Of a stretch of DNA of 64,000 nt, positions 1-8,073 are shown in pieces. The notes under the pieces were generated by a model, which saw nothing but the letters and a program-made list of their open reading frames with translations, searched no databases and had not been told where the DNA came from. The stretch comes from Paenibacillus lautus NBRC 15380 (GTDB taxonomy: Bacteria > Bacillota > Bacilli > Paenibacillales > Paenibacillaceae): contig NZ_BIMF01000005.1 of the NCBI RefSeq assembly GCF_004000945.1, forward strand, positions 124,001-188,000. The letters run 5' to 3'. Position 1 is the first letter of the stretch, and the number at the start of each line of letters is the position of its first letter. The translations under genes were made by a program, and so were the position numbers.

Positions 1-316
1 TTCGAGCAGCTAATTGTAAACAATCCAGTTTATCTAACTCTGCACATCGTTCAAGAAAAGCTCCTAGTCGCCTCCAGTCAGGGGTAACATGAAATATACA
101 TTCAAAAATATATTTATCGTAAAAGTGACCTTCTCTAAATCCAATACAGGAGGTGATCTGATCCAGTTGATTCATGGACATTGGACGGTTTCCATTAAGT
201 ATGCCGCTTAAAGATCCACTGTTTATTTTTGATATTTTCGCAAACTGATTAATTGTCAGACTATGTTCTTGCAAATATCTAGCTATTGCTCCGCGAATCG
301 TGGCTGTCGTCTCCAA
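1..316 (-). CDS. RRNPP-type HTH/TPR regulator (AimR/Alo-like), 3' end outside window
   Basis: The first 105 codons of a regulator whose remainder lies beyond the left edge. It starts with TTG at 316, as its two neighbours do. The XRE helix-turn-helix (about residues 15-55, with LTINQFAKIS and LNGNRPMSM) and the following CIFHVTPDWRRLGAFLERCAELDKLDCL stretch in two parts match the same positions of the genes at 358-1737 and 2283-3671. Positions 290-333 are identical to 1711-1754 (44 bases spanning start codon and ribosome site), so the copies are recent duplicates or have undergone gene conversion. It begins 41 bases after the stop of the 358-1737 gene with no terminator between, so it may be co-transcribed with it. 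Such regulators bind DNA in the cytoplasm and are switched by an imported peptide; that role is inferred from the family. Confidence 0.8.
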   Translation of the reverse strand, partial: METTATIRGAIARYLQEHSLTINQFAKISKINSGSLSGILNGNRPMSMNQLDQITSCIGFREGHFYDKYIFECIFHVTPDWRRLGAFLERCAELDKLDCLQLAAR

Positions 317-357
317 GTAACAACACCCCCAGAAAAATCTTTAATTAGCATTTCCCC

Positions 358-1737
358 TTACACAAGCGGGCTCCAAGCATACACGGATAATTTTTGAACA
401 TCGCTAATCAAATCTTTGTATCGTTTCTGTATTTCCTCGGATGAATACTGACGGAACTGCTCGAAGATTCCCATGCACCGCAGCATCCCTCTGTCGCTTT
501 TGATTCTTATCGAATACTCCAAACTATCTACAATAAAAGTTAAACCACGATTAAATTTTTTGGAGTTCAAATAGTATATTCCTAGCTCAGTAAGGAGGCG
601 AGCGTATTGGTTCATCGTTACTTGCTCACTCATCTTGCCGAGTCGGCTTCGTTGTGGTTTATATGCCTGGTACTCTTTAAACTTCTCCAGAATATGATCT
701 ATGTTGAAGCGATGTCGATTAGCAGCTACTGCAATATTGCATAAGGCAGTAAAAATCTCATCTGTTCTGGATTCAACATAGCTTACATATTCAACAAGAA
801 CGTCAGAGTGTCCAGACATTAACCTGTATAAGTATCGATTCGCTCTTGCCCATTCTTTAAACTGATTAATTATTATTTTTTCCTGATCGGAAGGCGCCTT
901 TATCCAATCCGGGTTTTCATACATAGACAAATAACTTAAAGCTTCCTCAAAATTTCCTGCTTCACGACGGACATTCGCTTGAATTAGAAATGAATAGAGT
1001 ATGTAAAAAATTACGGGCTTTTCCTGTCCATCACTCATAATCGCGAATTTACAGTTGTTCTTATATTGTAATCTAGCTTTACGACCCATTTTTCTAGCCA
1101 GTACTTCCATAGTGTCCCACCGCTGAATAGAGGCATTTACATTTATAAGTTTTCTATAGGCATCTAATTGATATTCATCCTCTAACCTGTCAATATAATG
1201 CTCAAAAGATACTGCCAGTTTTAAATTAGCTTCAACATTGTCACTTAACTCCATTACAAAGAGACGATATTGGCATAATGCAAGCCTTTCAGAATGCTGG
1301 AACTTTTCACTTTCAGCCACACATTCATACAACAATGCCGCCGCTTTATATTTCTCCCTGTTGAATAATTCCTCCGCCATTTCAAAAAGCATTGGCCCAT
1401 AATTGAGGTTTTCCATCGTCATCCGTGCTGCTCTATGCAAGCAATCCAGTTTATCCAGCTCCGCACATCGCCCCAGAAAAGGTCCAAGCCTACGCCAGTC
1501 GGGAGTCGTATGGAAAATGCTCTCCGTTATATAAAGTTCATAGAAATGTCCATCTTCCAGACCCATACCTTCGGTAATCCGGTCTAGCTGGTGCATAGAC
1601 ATGGGACGATTGCCATTTATGATATTACTGAGTGTTCCACTGTTGATGCCCGATAACCTGGCAAATTGGTTAATCGTCATACGATGGTTCTGCAAATATC
1701 TAACAATTTCTCCGCGAATCGTGGCTGTCGTCTCCAA
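358..1737 (-). CDS. RRNPP-type HTH/TPR transcriptional regulator (AimR/Alo-like)
   Basis: 459 aa. An N-terminal XRE-type helix-turn-helix (about residues 15-55; TINQFARLSG, NGNRPMSMHQL) is followed by about 380 residues of helical repeats of TPR type (for example AALLYECVAESEKFQHSER, SKKFNRGLTFIVDSLEYS). This is the layout of PlcR, NprR, PrgX and the phage AimR family, in which an imported oligopeptide binds the TPR domain and changes DNA binding. Start is TTG at 1737, preceded by a GGGGGTG ribosome site. A TTGACC-17-TAGCAT promoter lies at 1780-1808 and a 16-base box shared with the 3671 gene lies between it and the start. No peptide gene follows directly: only 41 bases separate it from the next regulator copy, so it may be an orphan receptor or share the peptide encoded at 1956-2099. 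Confidence 0.85.
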   Translation of the reverse strand: METTATIRGEIVRYLQNHRMTINQFARLSGINSGTLSNIINGNRPMSMHQLDRITEGMGLEDGHFYELYITESIFHTTPDWRRLGPFLGRCAELDKLDCLHRAARMTMENLNYGPMLFEMAEELFNREKYKAAALLYECVAESEKFQHSERLALCQYRLFVMELSDNVEANLKLAVSFEHYIDRLEDEYQLDAYRKLINVNASIQRWDTMEVLARKMGRKARLQYKNNCKFAIMSDGQEKPVIFYILYSFLIQANVRREAGNFEEALSYLSMYENPDWIKAPSDQEKIIINQFKEWARANRYLYRLMSGHSDVLVEYVSYVESRTDEIFTALCNIAVAANRHRFNIDHILEKFKEYQAYKPQRSRLGKMSEQVTMNQYARLLTELGIYYLNSKKFNRGLTFIVDSLEYSIRIKSDRGMLRCMGIFEQFRQYSSEEIQKRYKDLISDVQKLSVYAWSPLV

Positions 1738-1758
1738 GTAACAACACCCCCAGATGGC

Positions 1759-1774
1759 AACCCAAATATTAGTA
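1759..1774 (-). promoter_or_regulatory. Shared 16-base box upstream of the 1737 regulator
   Basis: AACCCAAATATTAGTA on the plus strand, 22 bases upstream of the TTG start of the regulator at 358-1737, between its -10 and ribosome site. The identical 16 bases lie at 3695-3710 in the same place before the paralogue at 2283-3671. A 12/16 match (2249-2264) lies upstream of the pro-peptide promoter. A candidate operator for the RRNPP regulators; alternatively only a remnant of gene duplication. Confidence 0.45.
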
Positions 1775-1779
1775 ATTAC

Positions 1780-1808
1780 ATGCTATTATTTTGTAGTACT
1801 AGGGTCAA
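1780..1808 (-). promoter_or_regulatory. SigA-type promoter of the 358-1737 regulator
   Basis: On the minus strand TTGACC (1803-1808), 17 bases, TAGCAT (1780-1785), about 43 bases upstream of the TTG start. Confidence 0.5.
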
Positions 1809-1869
1809 CCATTAATATAAAAAATCTCTGGACCTAGCCCCAGCACAGTTGTATATAACCAAGACGTAA

Positions 1870-1901
1870 ATAAAAAATGGCTTCAGAACACCCGAAGCCA
1901 T
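1870..1901 (-). terminator. Terminator after the pro-peptide gene
   Basis: Stem ATGGCTTC (1877-1884) with GAAGCCAT (1894-1901); on the minus strand the stem is followed by TTTTTT. It closes the pro-peptide transcript, so the next regulator needs its own promoter. Confidence 0.8.
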
Positions 1902-1955
1902 CACATTAAGATCATCTTGTATAAAATTTTCAAGATACTTAACAACGTAAAAGAA

Positions 1956-2099
1956 TTAACCTGTTCCTATTCCATGATTACTAAGAGGCCTCATCATATC
2001 TTGAGGACTATTACTTTCAGCATTTACAGTTAAACTTGGAGTTGCAATCGTTAAAATAATACTACAGACGATTAATAGAGAAGCCAGTCTTCTTTTCAT
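1956..2099 (-). CDS. Small exported pro-peptide, candidate quorum-sensing pheromone (AimP/AloP/Phr-like)
   Basis: 47 aa from ATG at 2099, chosen because GAGGTG sits 10 bases upstream; an in-frame TTG at 2144 has no ribosome site. The protein has a Sec-type signal peptide: MKRR, a hydrophobic core (residues 5-22), then a VNA|ES site near residue 27. About 20 residues remain after cleavage, ending LSNHGIGTG. Short size, export signal, glycine-rich C terminus and a position directly downstream of an HTH/TPR regulator match propeptides of RRNPP systems, where the last 5-10 residues are released outside and re-imported by an oligopeptide permease. A TTGGAA-17-TACAAT promoter (2198-2226) and a terminator (1870-1901) make it a separate transcription unit. 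The active peptide length cannot be read from the sequence. A small secreted protein of another role is the main alternative. Confidence 0.72.
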   Translation of the reverse strand: MKRRLASLLIVCSIILTIATPSLTVNAESNSPQDMMRPLSNHGIGTG

Positions 2100-2197
2100 C
2101 AATTTATTACACCTCACTATTTGATTTATCGCTTCTTTACCCAATTTAGTGAAATACGGCGAAACTGCGCAAATATTCTCGCATTGTGCCTTGTATA

Positions 2198-2226
2198 ATT
2201 GTAATAGAATCTATCAGGCTTTCCAA
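2198..2226 (-). promoter_or_regulatory. SigA-type promoter of the pro-peptide gene
   Basis: TTGGAA (2221-2226), 17 bases, TACAAT (2198-2203) on the minus strand, leaving a leader of about 95 bases before the ATG at 2099. A degenerate copy of the regulator box (AACAAAAATATTAGAC, 2249-2264) lies just upstream of the -35, a position compatible with activation. Confidence 0.5.
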
Positions 2227-2282
2227 GATGATTATGCTATGTTATGAAAACAAAAATATTAGACTTGAAGAAATTCATTTAT

Positions 2283-3671
2283 TTAATACTTAAGAGAAAT
2301 ACCTATTTTTTTCTCATTCAGCTTTTGTACTTTATATACTAATTTTCTATATTTTTGTTGCAAGTCTATTGTAGAAAATTCACGGAATTGTTCAAACAAT
2401 CCCATACATCTTAACATTCCATTATCACTGTTTATTGCTATGGACTTTTCCAAGCTATCTAGAATAAGTTGTAATCCTTTATTAAATTGCTTTAAATTCA
2501 AATAATATATTCCCAATTCTGCTAACAACCTCGTATATCGATCAGCTGTAATTTGTTGAATAATTTCACCTATATGATTCCGTTGCTCTTTTAATTCAAT
2601 ATATCCCTTAAATCTATCCAGAATATGATCGACTTGTAGTTGATATCTATTCGCAGCAATCATAATATTACAAATTGCAAGAAAAATTTCGTCCTCCTTA
2701 TCAGCAATATATTTTACATACTCAGATAGTGCCCCGTCATTTCCAGCCATTAGTTTATAGAGGTATCTGTTTGCCTCAGCCCACTCATTAAACTGATTAA
2801 TTATACGAAGTTCTTCTTCATTTGACTCCTCTTTAAGCCATTCAGGTTCGGAGTACATTGAAACGTATTTCAATGCTAAATCAAATGCTCCACGTTCATA
2901 ACACACAGTGGCTTTTACTAAGTATGAATATAACTTATAGAAAACGACCGGTTTCTTCCCTCTTACTTCTTGTCCAAGCCTACCTACTTCGTATTGATAC
3001 TGAATTGAGGCTATTCTTCCCATTTTATCAGCTAACTCATCAACTTTGTTCCACCTATTTAACGATACGTTTAAGTTAATAAGCTCTTTTAGCGCATCCA
3101 ATTGATAAACTTCATCTAATCTATCAATATAAGGTTCAAAGTATACTGCAGCCCTTGAGTTAGCCTCCTGATCATCACCTAACCCAAGCGTAAACAACCG
3201 ATACTGACACAGAGCCAACCGCTCTGAATGTTGAAATCGTTCACTCTCAGCCACGCTTTTGTAGAGCAAAACTGCCGCTTCATGCTTTCCCTCTTTGAAA
3301 AAAAACTCTGCCGTTTCAAAGAGTAAGGGTGAATAAGAGATATTATCCATCGTCATCCGGACAGCCTTGTCCAGACAATCCAGCTTCCCCAGCTCAGCGC
3401 ATCGGTGAAGATACGGACCCAGACGACGCCAATCCGGCGTAGCATGGAAAATGCATTCATCTATGTACAGCTCGTAAAAATAACCCTCTTCCAGACCCAT
3501 ACCTAACGTAATCCGGTCTAACTGCTGCATGGAAATCGGGCGGTTCCCATTCAGAATATTGCTGAGCGTGCCGCTATTGACACCCGATATCTCAGCAAAT
3601 CGATTAATCGTCATTTCGTTCTTATGTAGAAACTCTTCCATTTGTTCGCGAATCGTGGCTGTCCTTTCCAA
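2283..3671 (-). CDS. RRNPP-type HTH/TPR transcriptional regulator, probable cognate receptor of the 1956-2099 peptide
   Basis: 462 aa, TTG start at 3671 behind AGAGGGTGGTG. The XRE helix-turn-helix (residues about 15-55; TINRFAEISG, LNGNRPISM) and TPR-like helical repeats match the 358-1737 gene along their full length, most closely in the first 160 residues. The small exported peptide gene follows 183 bases downstream on the same strand, the standard receptor-then-peptide order in RRNPP cassettes, so this is the likely receptor. Its promoter reads TTGACC-18-TATGAT (3728-3757), with a 16-base box between the -10 and the start codon that recurs at the 1737 gene; such a place suggests repression by the regulators themselves. 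The regulon cannot be seen from here. Confidence 0.87.
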   Translation of the reverse strand: MERTATIREQMEEFLHKNEMTINRFAEISGVNSGTLSNILNGNRPISMQQLDRITLGMGLEEGYFYELYIDECIFHATPDWRRLGPYLHRCAELGKLDCLDKAVRMTMDNISYSPLLFETAEFFFKEGKHEAAVLLYKSVAESERFQHSERLALCQYRLFTLGLGDDQEANSRAAVYFEPYIDRLDEVYQLDALKELINLNVSLNRWNKVDELADKMGRIASIQYQYEVGRLGQEVRGKKPVVFYKLYSYLVKATVCYERGAFDLALKYVSMYSEPEWLKEESNEEELRIINQFNEWAEANRYLYKLMAGNDGALSEYVKYIADKEDEIFLAICNIMIAANRYQLQVDHILDRFKGYIELKEQRNHIGEIIQQITADRYTRLLAELGIYYLNLKQFNKGLQLILDSLEKSIAINSDNGMLRCMGLFEQFREFSTIDLQQKYRKLVYKVQKLNEKKIGISLKY

Positions 3672-3694
3672 TCTAACACCACCCTCTTAGATCG

Positions 3695-3710
3695 AACCCA
3701 AATATTAGTA
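3695..3710 (-). promoter_or_regulatory. Shared 16-base box upstream of the 3671 regulator
   Basis: Second exact copy of AACCCAAATATTAGTA, 24 bases upstream of the TTG start at 3671 and downstream of the -10 at 3728-3733. The flanking bases differ from those of the first copy, which argues for selection on the box itself. Confidence 0.45.
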
Positions 3711-3727
3711 TATTTCTCTATACAGCA

Positions 3728-3757
3728 ATCATACTTGATTAATATTCCAGTGGTCAA
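3728..3757 (-). promoter_or_regulatory. SigA-type promoter of the 2283-3671 regulator
   Basis: TTGACC (3752-3757), 18 bases, TATGAT (3728-3733) on the minus strand; transcription would start about 50 bases before the TTG codon, so the shared box at 3695-3710 lies in the early transcribed region. Confidence 0.55.
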
Positions 3758-3869
3758 TACTTATTTACGTCATTTTTTTACAAAAAATATCCAATATAAT
3801 TTAAAAATGCCAAATTCAACACTTTTCTTTATAATTTATATATCGTCAAATTGATGACTACGATGAGAA

Positions 3870-3946
3870 AAAGCGCTCCGAAATTTTCGGAAGCGCTTTG
3901 AAAGTTGGACAACAATAACGGCCCCGACTTCAATCATGTCAGGGCC
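3870..3946 (-). terminator. Two tandem hairpins ending the VanZ/ABC/TCS transcript
   Basis: Hairpin one (3870-3899) pairs AAAGCGCT with AGCGCTTT and is followed on the minus strand by TTTTTC. Hairpin two (3920-3946) pairs GGCCCCGAC with GTCAGGGCC with one mismatch. Both lie downstream of the VanZ-like gene and upstream of the promoter of the regulator at 2283-3671. Confidence 0.7.
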
Positions 3947-3967
3947 GATTACCTACGATATACTCTC

Positions 3968-5401
3968 CTAGCTCCTTCTTGCCTGAATTAAGGTGAACCA
4001 ATTCGTATCCCCATTAAATACACCGTGTACTCTGTATACAGGCTGATAGAAGTTCTTTGTGTCATATATGAATGATAGCTCAATCCCTGTTATATCAAGT
4101 CGGTCACCTTTTTTAATAACGAGTTGATCCGGCTTTAATATTGCATTTCTTTTGATTTGAGGAAATTCACCATTCTTTATACGCTCATATACCTCTGCAG
4201 GAGACAGTATATCCACTTCCTTCATAAATTGATTCTCTTGAAGCCCATTATTTATCGAGTAGATACTGCCATCTTGTTTAAGACCGAGTAACAGTTCGCC
4301 AGTCCAATAATTTTCGTGTACCCCCGCTTTATCCGGGAGGGACCATTGAAATTCTCCGCCCTCCAATGCTGTACAATCAGCGTCTTGAGGGAGTAGGCCA
4401 AGATCGGCCATTATGGTTTTGGCCTTCTGTGATAGTAGTTTTTGGTCATTGAATGAAGTTCGCTCCGGTGTATCATTGTTCTCGGTTAACGACCAGTTTC
4501 CCTCTTGGGATTGATAGAATGTATATGGTGTTCCTGATTTATCTTCCAATAGAACCTCACGATCGCCATCCCGTTCCTTAACCTTCAACTCAGATAATCC
4601 TAACTTCTGCTGCAGCAGGGCTTCTACTCCATCCGGCTGAGTGATTTTCTTGTAGACGGGGGCCACTGCAGGTGCCGAGCTTAGCTGAAGGGATGTTGTT
4701 ACATGAACATCTTTCATATTCCATTTGGTAAACGAGTTTATGGCCAGGTTTCCGAACTCCTGCTGGAAGTAGACGATATTCATGCCGACAAATAACAAAC
4801 CCATCAATAAAGGGATCGCCAGGTTTCCCAGCAGGCTTTTCATTCTTACTCTTTTGTTATGAACAATGGAAGCAGCAAGTCTGTATAACTGATATCCAAA
4901 AATACCACCAAGCGTGTTGTTCATGATATCAGCAAGCTCAAACAGTCCTGCACCTGACAGCGTCTGATAGGTTTCAATAAAGAGCGTAGAACTTACAACG
5001 ACTAGAAGAAGCCACTTAAATGCTTTAAATTTCCGGCTGATGAAGGGCAGCAATATTCCCATCGGGATAAACATGATGATATTAAATATGCCGTTCTGAA
5101 GATCACGTAAGGAATACTTATTCCACGCTTCGATATAATCGCTGAATGGATGGAGATTCATCTGCAAGAAATGGGAATGGCCGCGCCCGAGCATGGTCAG
5201 CTCGAGCACAAAAACAACATATCCGATGAACAAGGCACCGAGAAAAAGCTTTTTCATATGAATCCGAGGCTTTCCCTCTGATTGTTGTTTTCTATAATAA
5301 AGGTAATAATATAGCCCGATTAGAACGAATTCGATCCCGATAATTAATATGACCGGCAGCATTAAAAAACGCAGATTAATGTAGATTTCATCGATCCCCA
5401 A
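3968..5401 (-). CDS. VanZ-family membrane protein with long extracytoplasmic C-terminal domain
   Basis: 477 aa. Residues 1-180 form a VanZ-like domain with about five membrane helices and the family motifs NIIMFIPMG (107-115), ETYQ (143-146) and DIMNNTLGG (158-166). After another membrane helix (about 189-210) comes a soluble C-terminal part of about 260 residues, probably outside the cell, which I do not recognise. VanZ itself gives low-level teicoplanin resistance; the role of most homologues is unknown. Start TTG at 5401 is favoured by AAGGGGG 8 bases upstream. It follows the double-FtsX permease by 80 bases with no terminator, so it is probably the last gene of the RR-HK-ABC unit, consistent with defence against cell-wall-active compounds (inferred from context). 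Confidence 0.8.
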   Translation of the reverse strand: MGIDEIYINLRFLMLPVILIIGIEFVLIGLYYYLYYRKQQSEGKPRIHMKKLFLGALFIGYVVFVLELTMLGRGHSHFLQMNLHPFSDYIEAWNKYSLRDLQNGIFNIIMFIPMGILLPFISRKFKAFKWLLLVVVSSTLFIETYQTLSGAGLFELADIMNNTLGGIFGYQLYRLAASIVHNKRVRMKSLLGNLAIPLLMGLLFVGMNIVYFQQEFGNLAINSFTKWNMKDVHVTTSLQLSSAPAVAPVYKKITQPDGVEALLQQKLGLSELKVKERDGDREVLLEDKSGTPYTFYQSQEGNWSLTENNDTPERTSFNDQKLLSQKAKTIMADLGLLPQDADCTALEGGEFQWSLPDKAGVHENYWTGELLLGLKQDGSIYSINNGLQENQFMKEVDILSPAEVYERIKNGEFPQIKRNAILKPDQLVIKKGDRLDITGIELSFIYDTKNFYQPVYRVHGVFNGDTNWFTLIQARRS

Positions 5402-5481
5402 GACGAGATCCCCCTTATGACTTTATTCTAATGATGGTTACACTGTCTTTCCTTGCAGCTTCAAGTCAGAGTCGGTCACTT

Positions 5482-8073
5482 TTATATACTCTCCTGCTTT
5501 AACGCGTCGATAATGTTTTCCTTTTTAACTTTCGCGCTGGAATATAGCATGGCAGAACCGACAATGACAAATACGGCGGCAATGACTGACAGAATACTCA
5601 TCCAGGGAAGGACGAATCCGTAGCTAAACTTGTTCGTAAATGCCATATAGATCAAATACATCACAATGAAGCTGATAGGAAGCCCGAACAGCAGCGATTT
5701 GGCCCCATAAAAAACACTTTCGTAGTTCATCATTTTCGCAAAGCCTTTTGGCGTCATTCCAACGGATTTCAGCATCGCAAATTCCCGCTTTCGAAGAGCG
5801 ATGCTCGTTGAGATCGTATTAAAAATATTCGCAATAGAAATCACGGAAATTAATACGATAAAGCCATAAGAAAAGACGGACATCAATAGTATCATCTGTT
5901 CTTCCTGTTTTCTGGATTGGTACAAATTGTACACATACAGATTAGGCTCTTTCATTTCTTCGATTTCCTGCTGCGTTTTCAGCGGGTCCGCACTTTTCAG
6001 ATTGAGAAAGGTTTGAACGAACTCCCCGCTCTTATCGTCTGCCAGTTGATTCATGACTCGTTCCGAGACAACGATATTTAACCCGCCTGTTCCGATTGAG
6101 TTCATCCCCATCGGAGATTGATCCGTCAACGCCGCAATGTACACTTTACTTACATCCGTCTCTTGTTCCATTTCCTCATGGATCGTTGTCAAATCGAGAC
6201 TTTGCCCGACATTCGCATGAATAGCCTTCGTTTGGACGTATTTTCCCGTATCCATATCTTTATAATCGATGGTATCGATCACAATTGCGGCGGGACGATC
6301 CGGATCCGTCAGTAGCTCGTAATCTGCGCCGACTGCTTTGGCATAGGCTTGCAGGTTCGAATCGTTTAATGCATTGATTTTAATATCGTAAGGATATTTT
6401 CCGTCCTTCAGGATGCTCTTATCCTTCTTGACCGCCTCCTGCAATTCATCGGCGATGGACGCTTCTTCGATCCAAGCGTTCCTATACAACTCATGAATCA
6501 CGCTGTATTCCGATACATCCGAAAGGGATGCAATGGACTGAACCAACCGATCGTCTATTCTTTTTTCATTGCCGTAAGATAGTTCTATATCATAGTTGAC
6601 GCCTTCCTGCGACATGGCCAAGGATTGTTTCAGATTACCGGTAAAAAATGATACCGTTAAAAAGAGAACGATGCTGATCACGAGCGAAAATACGGTGGCA
6701 TGGTATCTCCGCTTGTTCCTTTTTAAGTTTTTCAATCCGATCTCCGCTTCGATTCCGAAGAGCTTTCGAATCCATTTTGACGTTTCCACGCTTTTGCCCG
6801 TAAGCTTCACATCGGTTGTTTGACGAATCGCATCCATGGCGGAAATCCGGGATGCTTTGACGGCCGGGAGATACGTCGAAATGAAAATCGTCAACATGGA
6901 AACAGCGCAGGCAATCAAAAGCGATAACGGCGTGACGATTACCGTTAGCCTTTCAGTAATGCCTAAAGCCCCTTGAATGATAACATTAATGAATTGAAAG
7001 GTAATGCCGATCCCGGCAAGACCGCATAAGATCCCAATGGGAATGCTGATTAAGCCAATAATGACTCCCTCAAAAAACACCGAATTTCTCTTCTGCCTTT
7101 TCGTAGCCCCCACGCTTGCAAGCATCCCTAAATGGCGGGAACGTTCCGAGACGGAAATTGCAAAAGCATTATAGATCAGCGAAACCGAGCCGATCATAAT
7201 GACCGCCATCAGGATCACCGATAAGGAGAACATCGTGCTGTACGAGGCTTCGCTTTTGGAGACGCCATAATAATGAAGCAAATCGTGATGATATTGGACC
7301 GTTTCGATATGGTTGTTCTCTGCCAAATTTTCTGCATGAGCGAACAAGGATTGATTAACTTTTTGTAAGACGACCGCCGCATGGACTCGATCATTTGCCC
7401 CGATGATGTTTTCATCGACATAGCTAATGGCCGTATACCCAGGGGCCCACGCCGGTTCCCATACGGGAGGTTTGATAAAGCCTACGACCGTGTAATCCCT
7501 TGTCATTGTATTATGCAGCGTTTCGTTCTTTTTGTTATCTACGAAACGCAGCGATTCGGTTTGACCCAGCGGTTGATCATTCCCTGCCTCGAATCGTTCG
7601 CCGACGCGGAGAGTGAGACGATCCCCGAGTTCGTAGTTCACCTTGGCGTTTGTCGCAGCGGCTTCAGAAATCACAACTTCCTTGTCGGTTTGCGGCAGAC
7701 GCCCCTTGCTCAATTCAATCGGAAATTGCGCTAAACCTTGAGCATCATACGCCTTGATGAACAAATACGGCTTATTTGGATTTTGTCCCCCTTCTAAAGG
7801 GGCATAGCCAAGATCGTTTGTGATCGCAAGGGTCTTGGTTGCCTCATCGTTTTTTATCGCTGCAAGCTGTTCCTTGTTTACATCTTGATATAGGACATGC
7901 CATTCCCCTTCATCCGCGATGGTTTGCCTTTTCATTAAATCCAAGTAAGAAAAACCAAGCGTTGCAACAGCCGTCACCATGGCAACTGACAACATGACAC
8001 CTATGATGGTTACAAGCGTTCTTCTCTTGTTTTGCCTCAAATGTCTGACGGTGAGTTTATTGACAATATTCAA
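5482..8073 (-). CDS. ABC transporter permease, two FtsX domains (antimicrobial peptide/lipoprotein type)
   Basis: 863 aa integral membrane protein. An N-terminal anchor (RRTLVTIIGVMLSVAMV) precedes an extracytoplasmic domain of about 220 residues, then an FtsX-type helical block (about 285-415) with the SERSRHLGMLASVGATKRQ coupling segment in its middle. The pattern repeats: a second anchor (about 460-480), second extracytoplasmic domain, and a C-terminal FtsX block containing RKREFAMLKSVGMTPKGF. This duplicated MacB/FtsX plan is typical of permeases that export or displace peptides. TTG start at 8073 overlaps the ATPase stop by four bases, with GAGGTGATT upstream, so the two are translationally coupled. 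Two-component genes directly upstream suggest induction by envelope stress. Confidence 0.88.
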   Translation of the reverse strand: MNIVNKLTVRHLRQNKRRTLVTIIGVMLSVAMVTAVATLGFSYLDLMKRQTIADEGEWHVLYQDVNKEQLAAIKNDEATKTLAITNDLGYAPLEGGQNPNKPYLFIKAYDAQGLAQFPIELSKGRLPQTDKEVVISEAAATNAKVNYELGDRLTLRVGERFEAGNDQPLGQTESLRFVDNKKNETLHNTMTRDYTVVGFIKPPVWEPAWAPGYTAISYVDENIIGANDRVHAAVVLQKVNQSLFAHAENLAENNHIETVQYHHDLLHYYGVSKSEASYSTMFSLSVILMAVIMIGSVSLIYNAFAISVSERSRHLGMLASVGATKRQKRNSVFFEGVIIGLISIPIGILCGLAGIGITFQFINVIIQGALGITERLTVIVTPLSLLIACAVSMLTIFISTYLPAVKASRISAMDAIRQTTDVKLTGKSVETSKWIRKLFGIEAEIGLKNLKRNKRRYHATVFSLVISIVLFLTVSFFTGNLKQSLAMSQEGVNYDIELSYGNEKRIDDRLVQSIASLSDVSEYSVIHELYRNAWIEEASIADELQEAVKKDKSILKDGKYPYDIKINALNDSNLQAYAKAVGADYELLTDPDRPAAIVIDTIDYKDMDTGKYVQTKAIHANVGQSLDLTTIHEEMEQETDVSKVYIAALTDQSPMGMNSIGTGGLNIVVSERVMNQLADDKSGEFVQTFLNLKSADPLKTQQEIEEMKEPNLYVYNLYQSRKQEEQMILLMSVFSYGFIVLISVISIANIFNTISTSIALRKREFAMLKSVGMTPKGFAKMMNYESVFYGAKSLLFGLPISFIVMYLIYMAFTNKFSYGFVLPWMSILSVIAAVFVIVGSAMLYSSAKVKKENIIDALKQESI

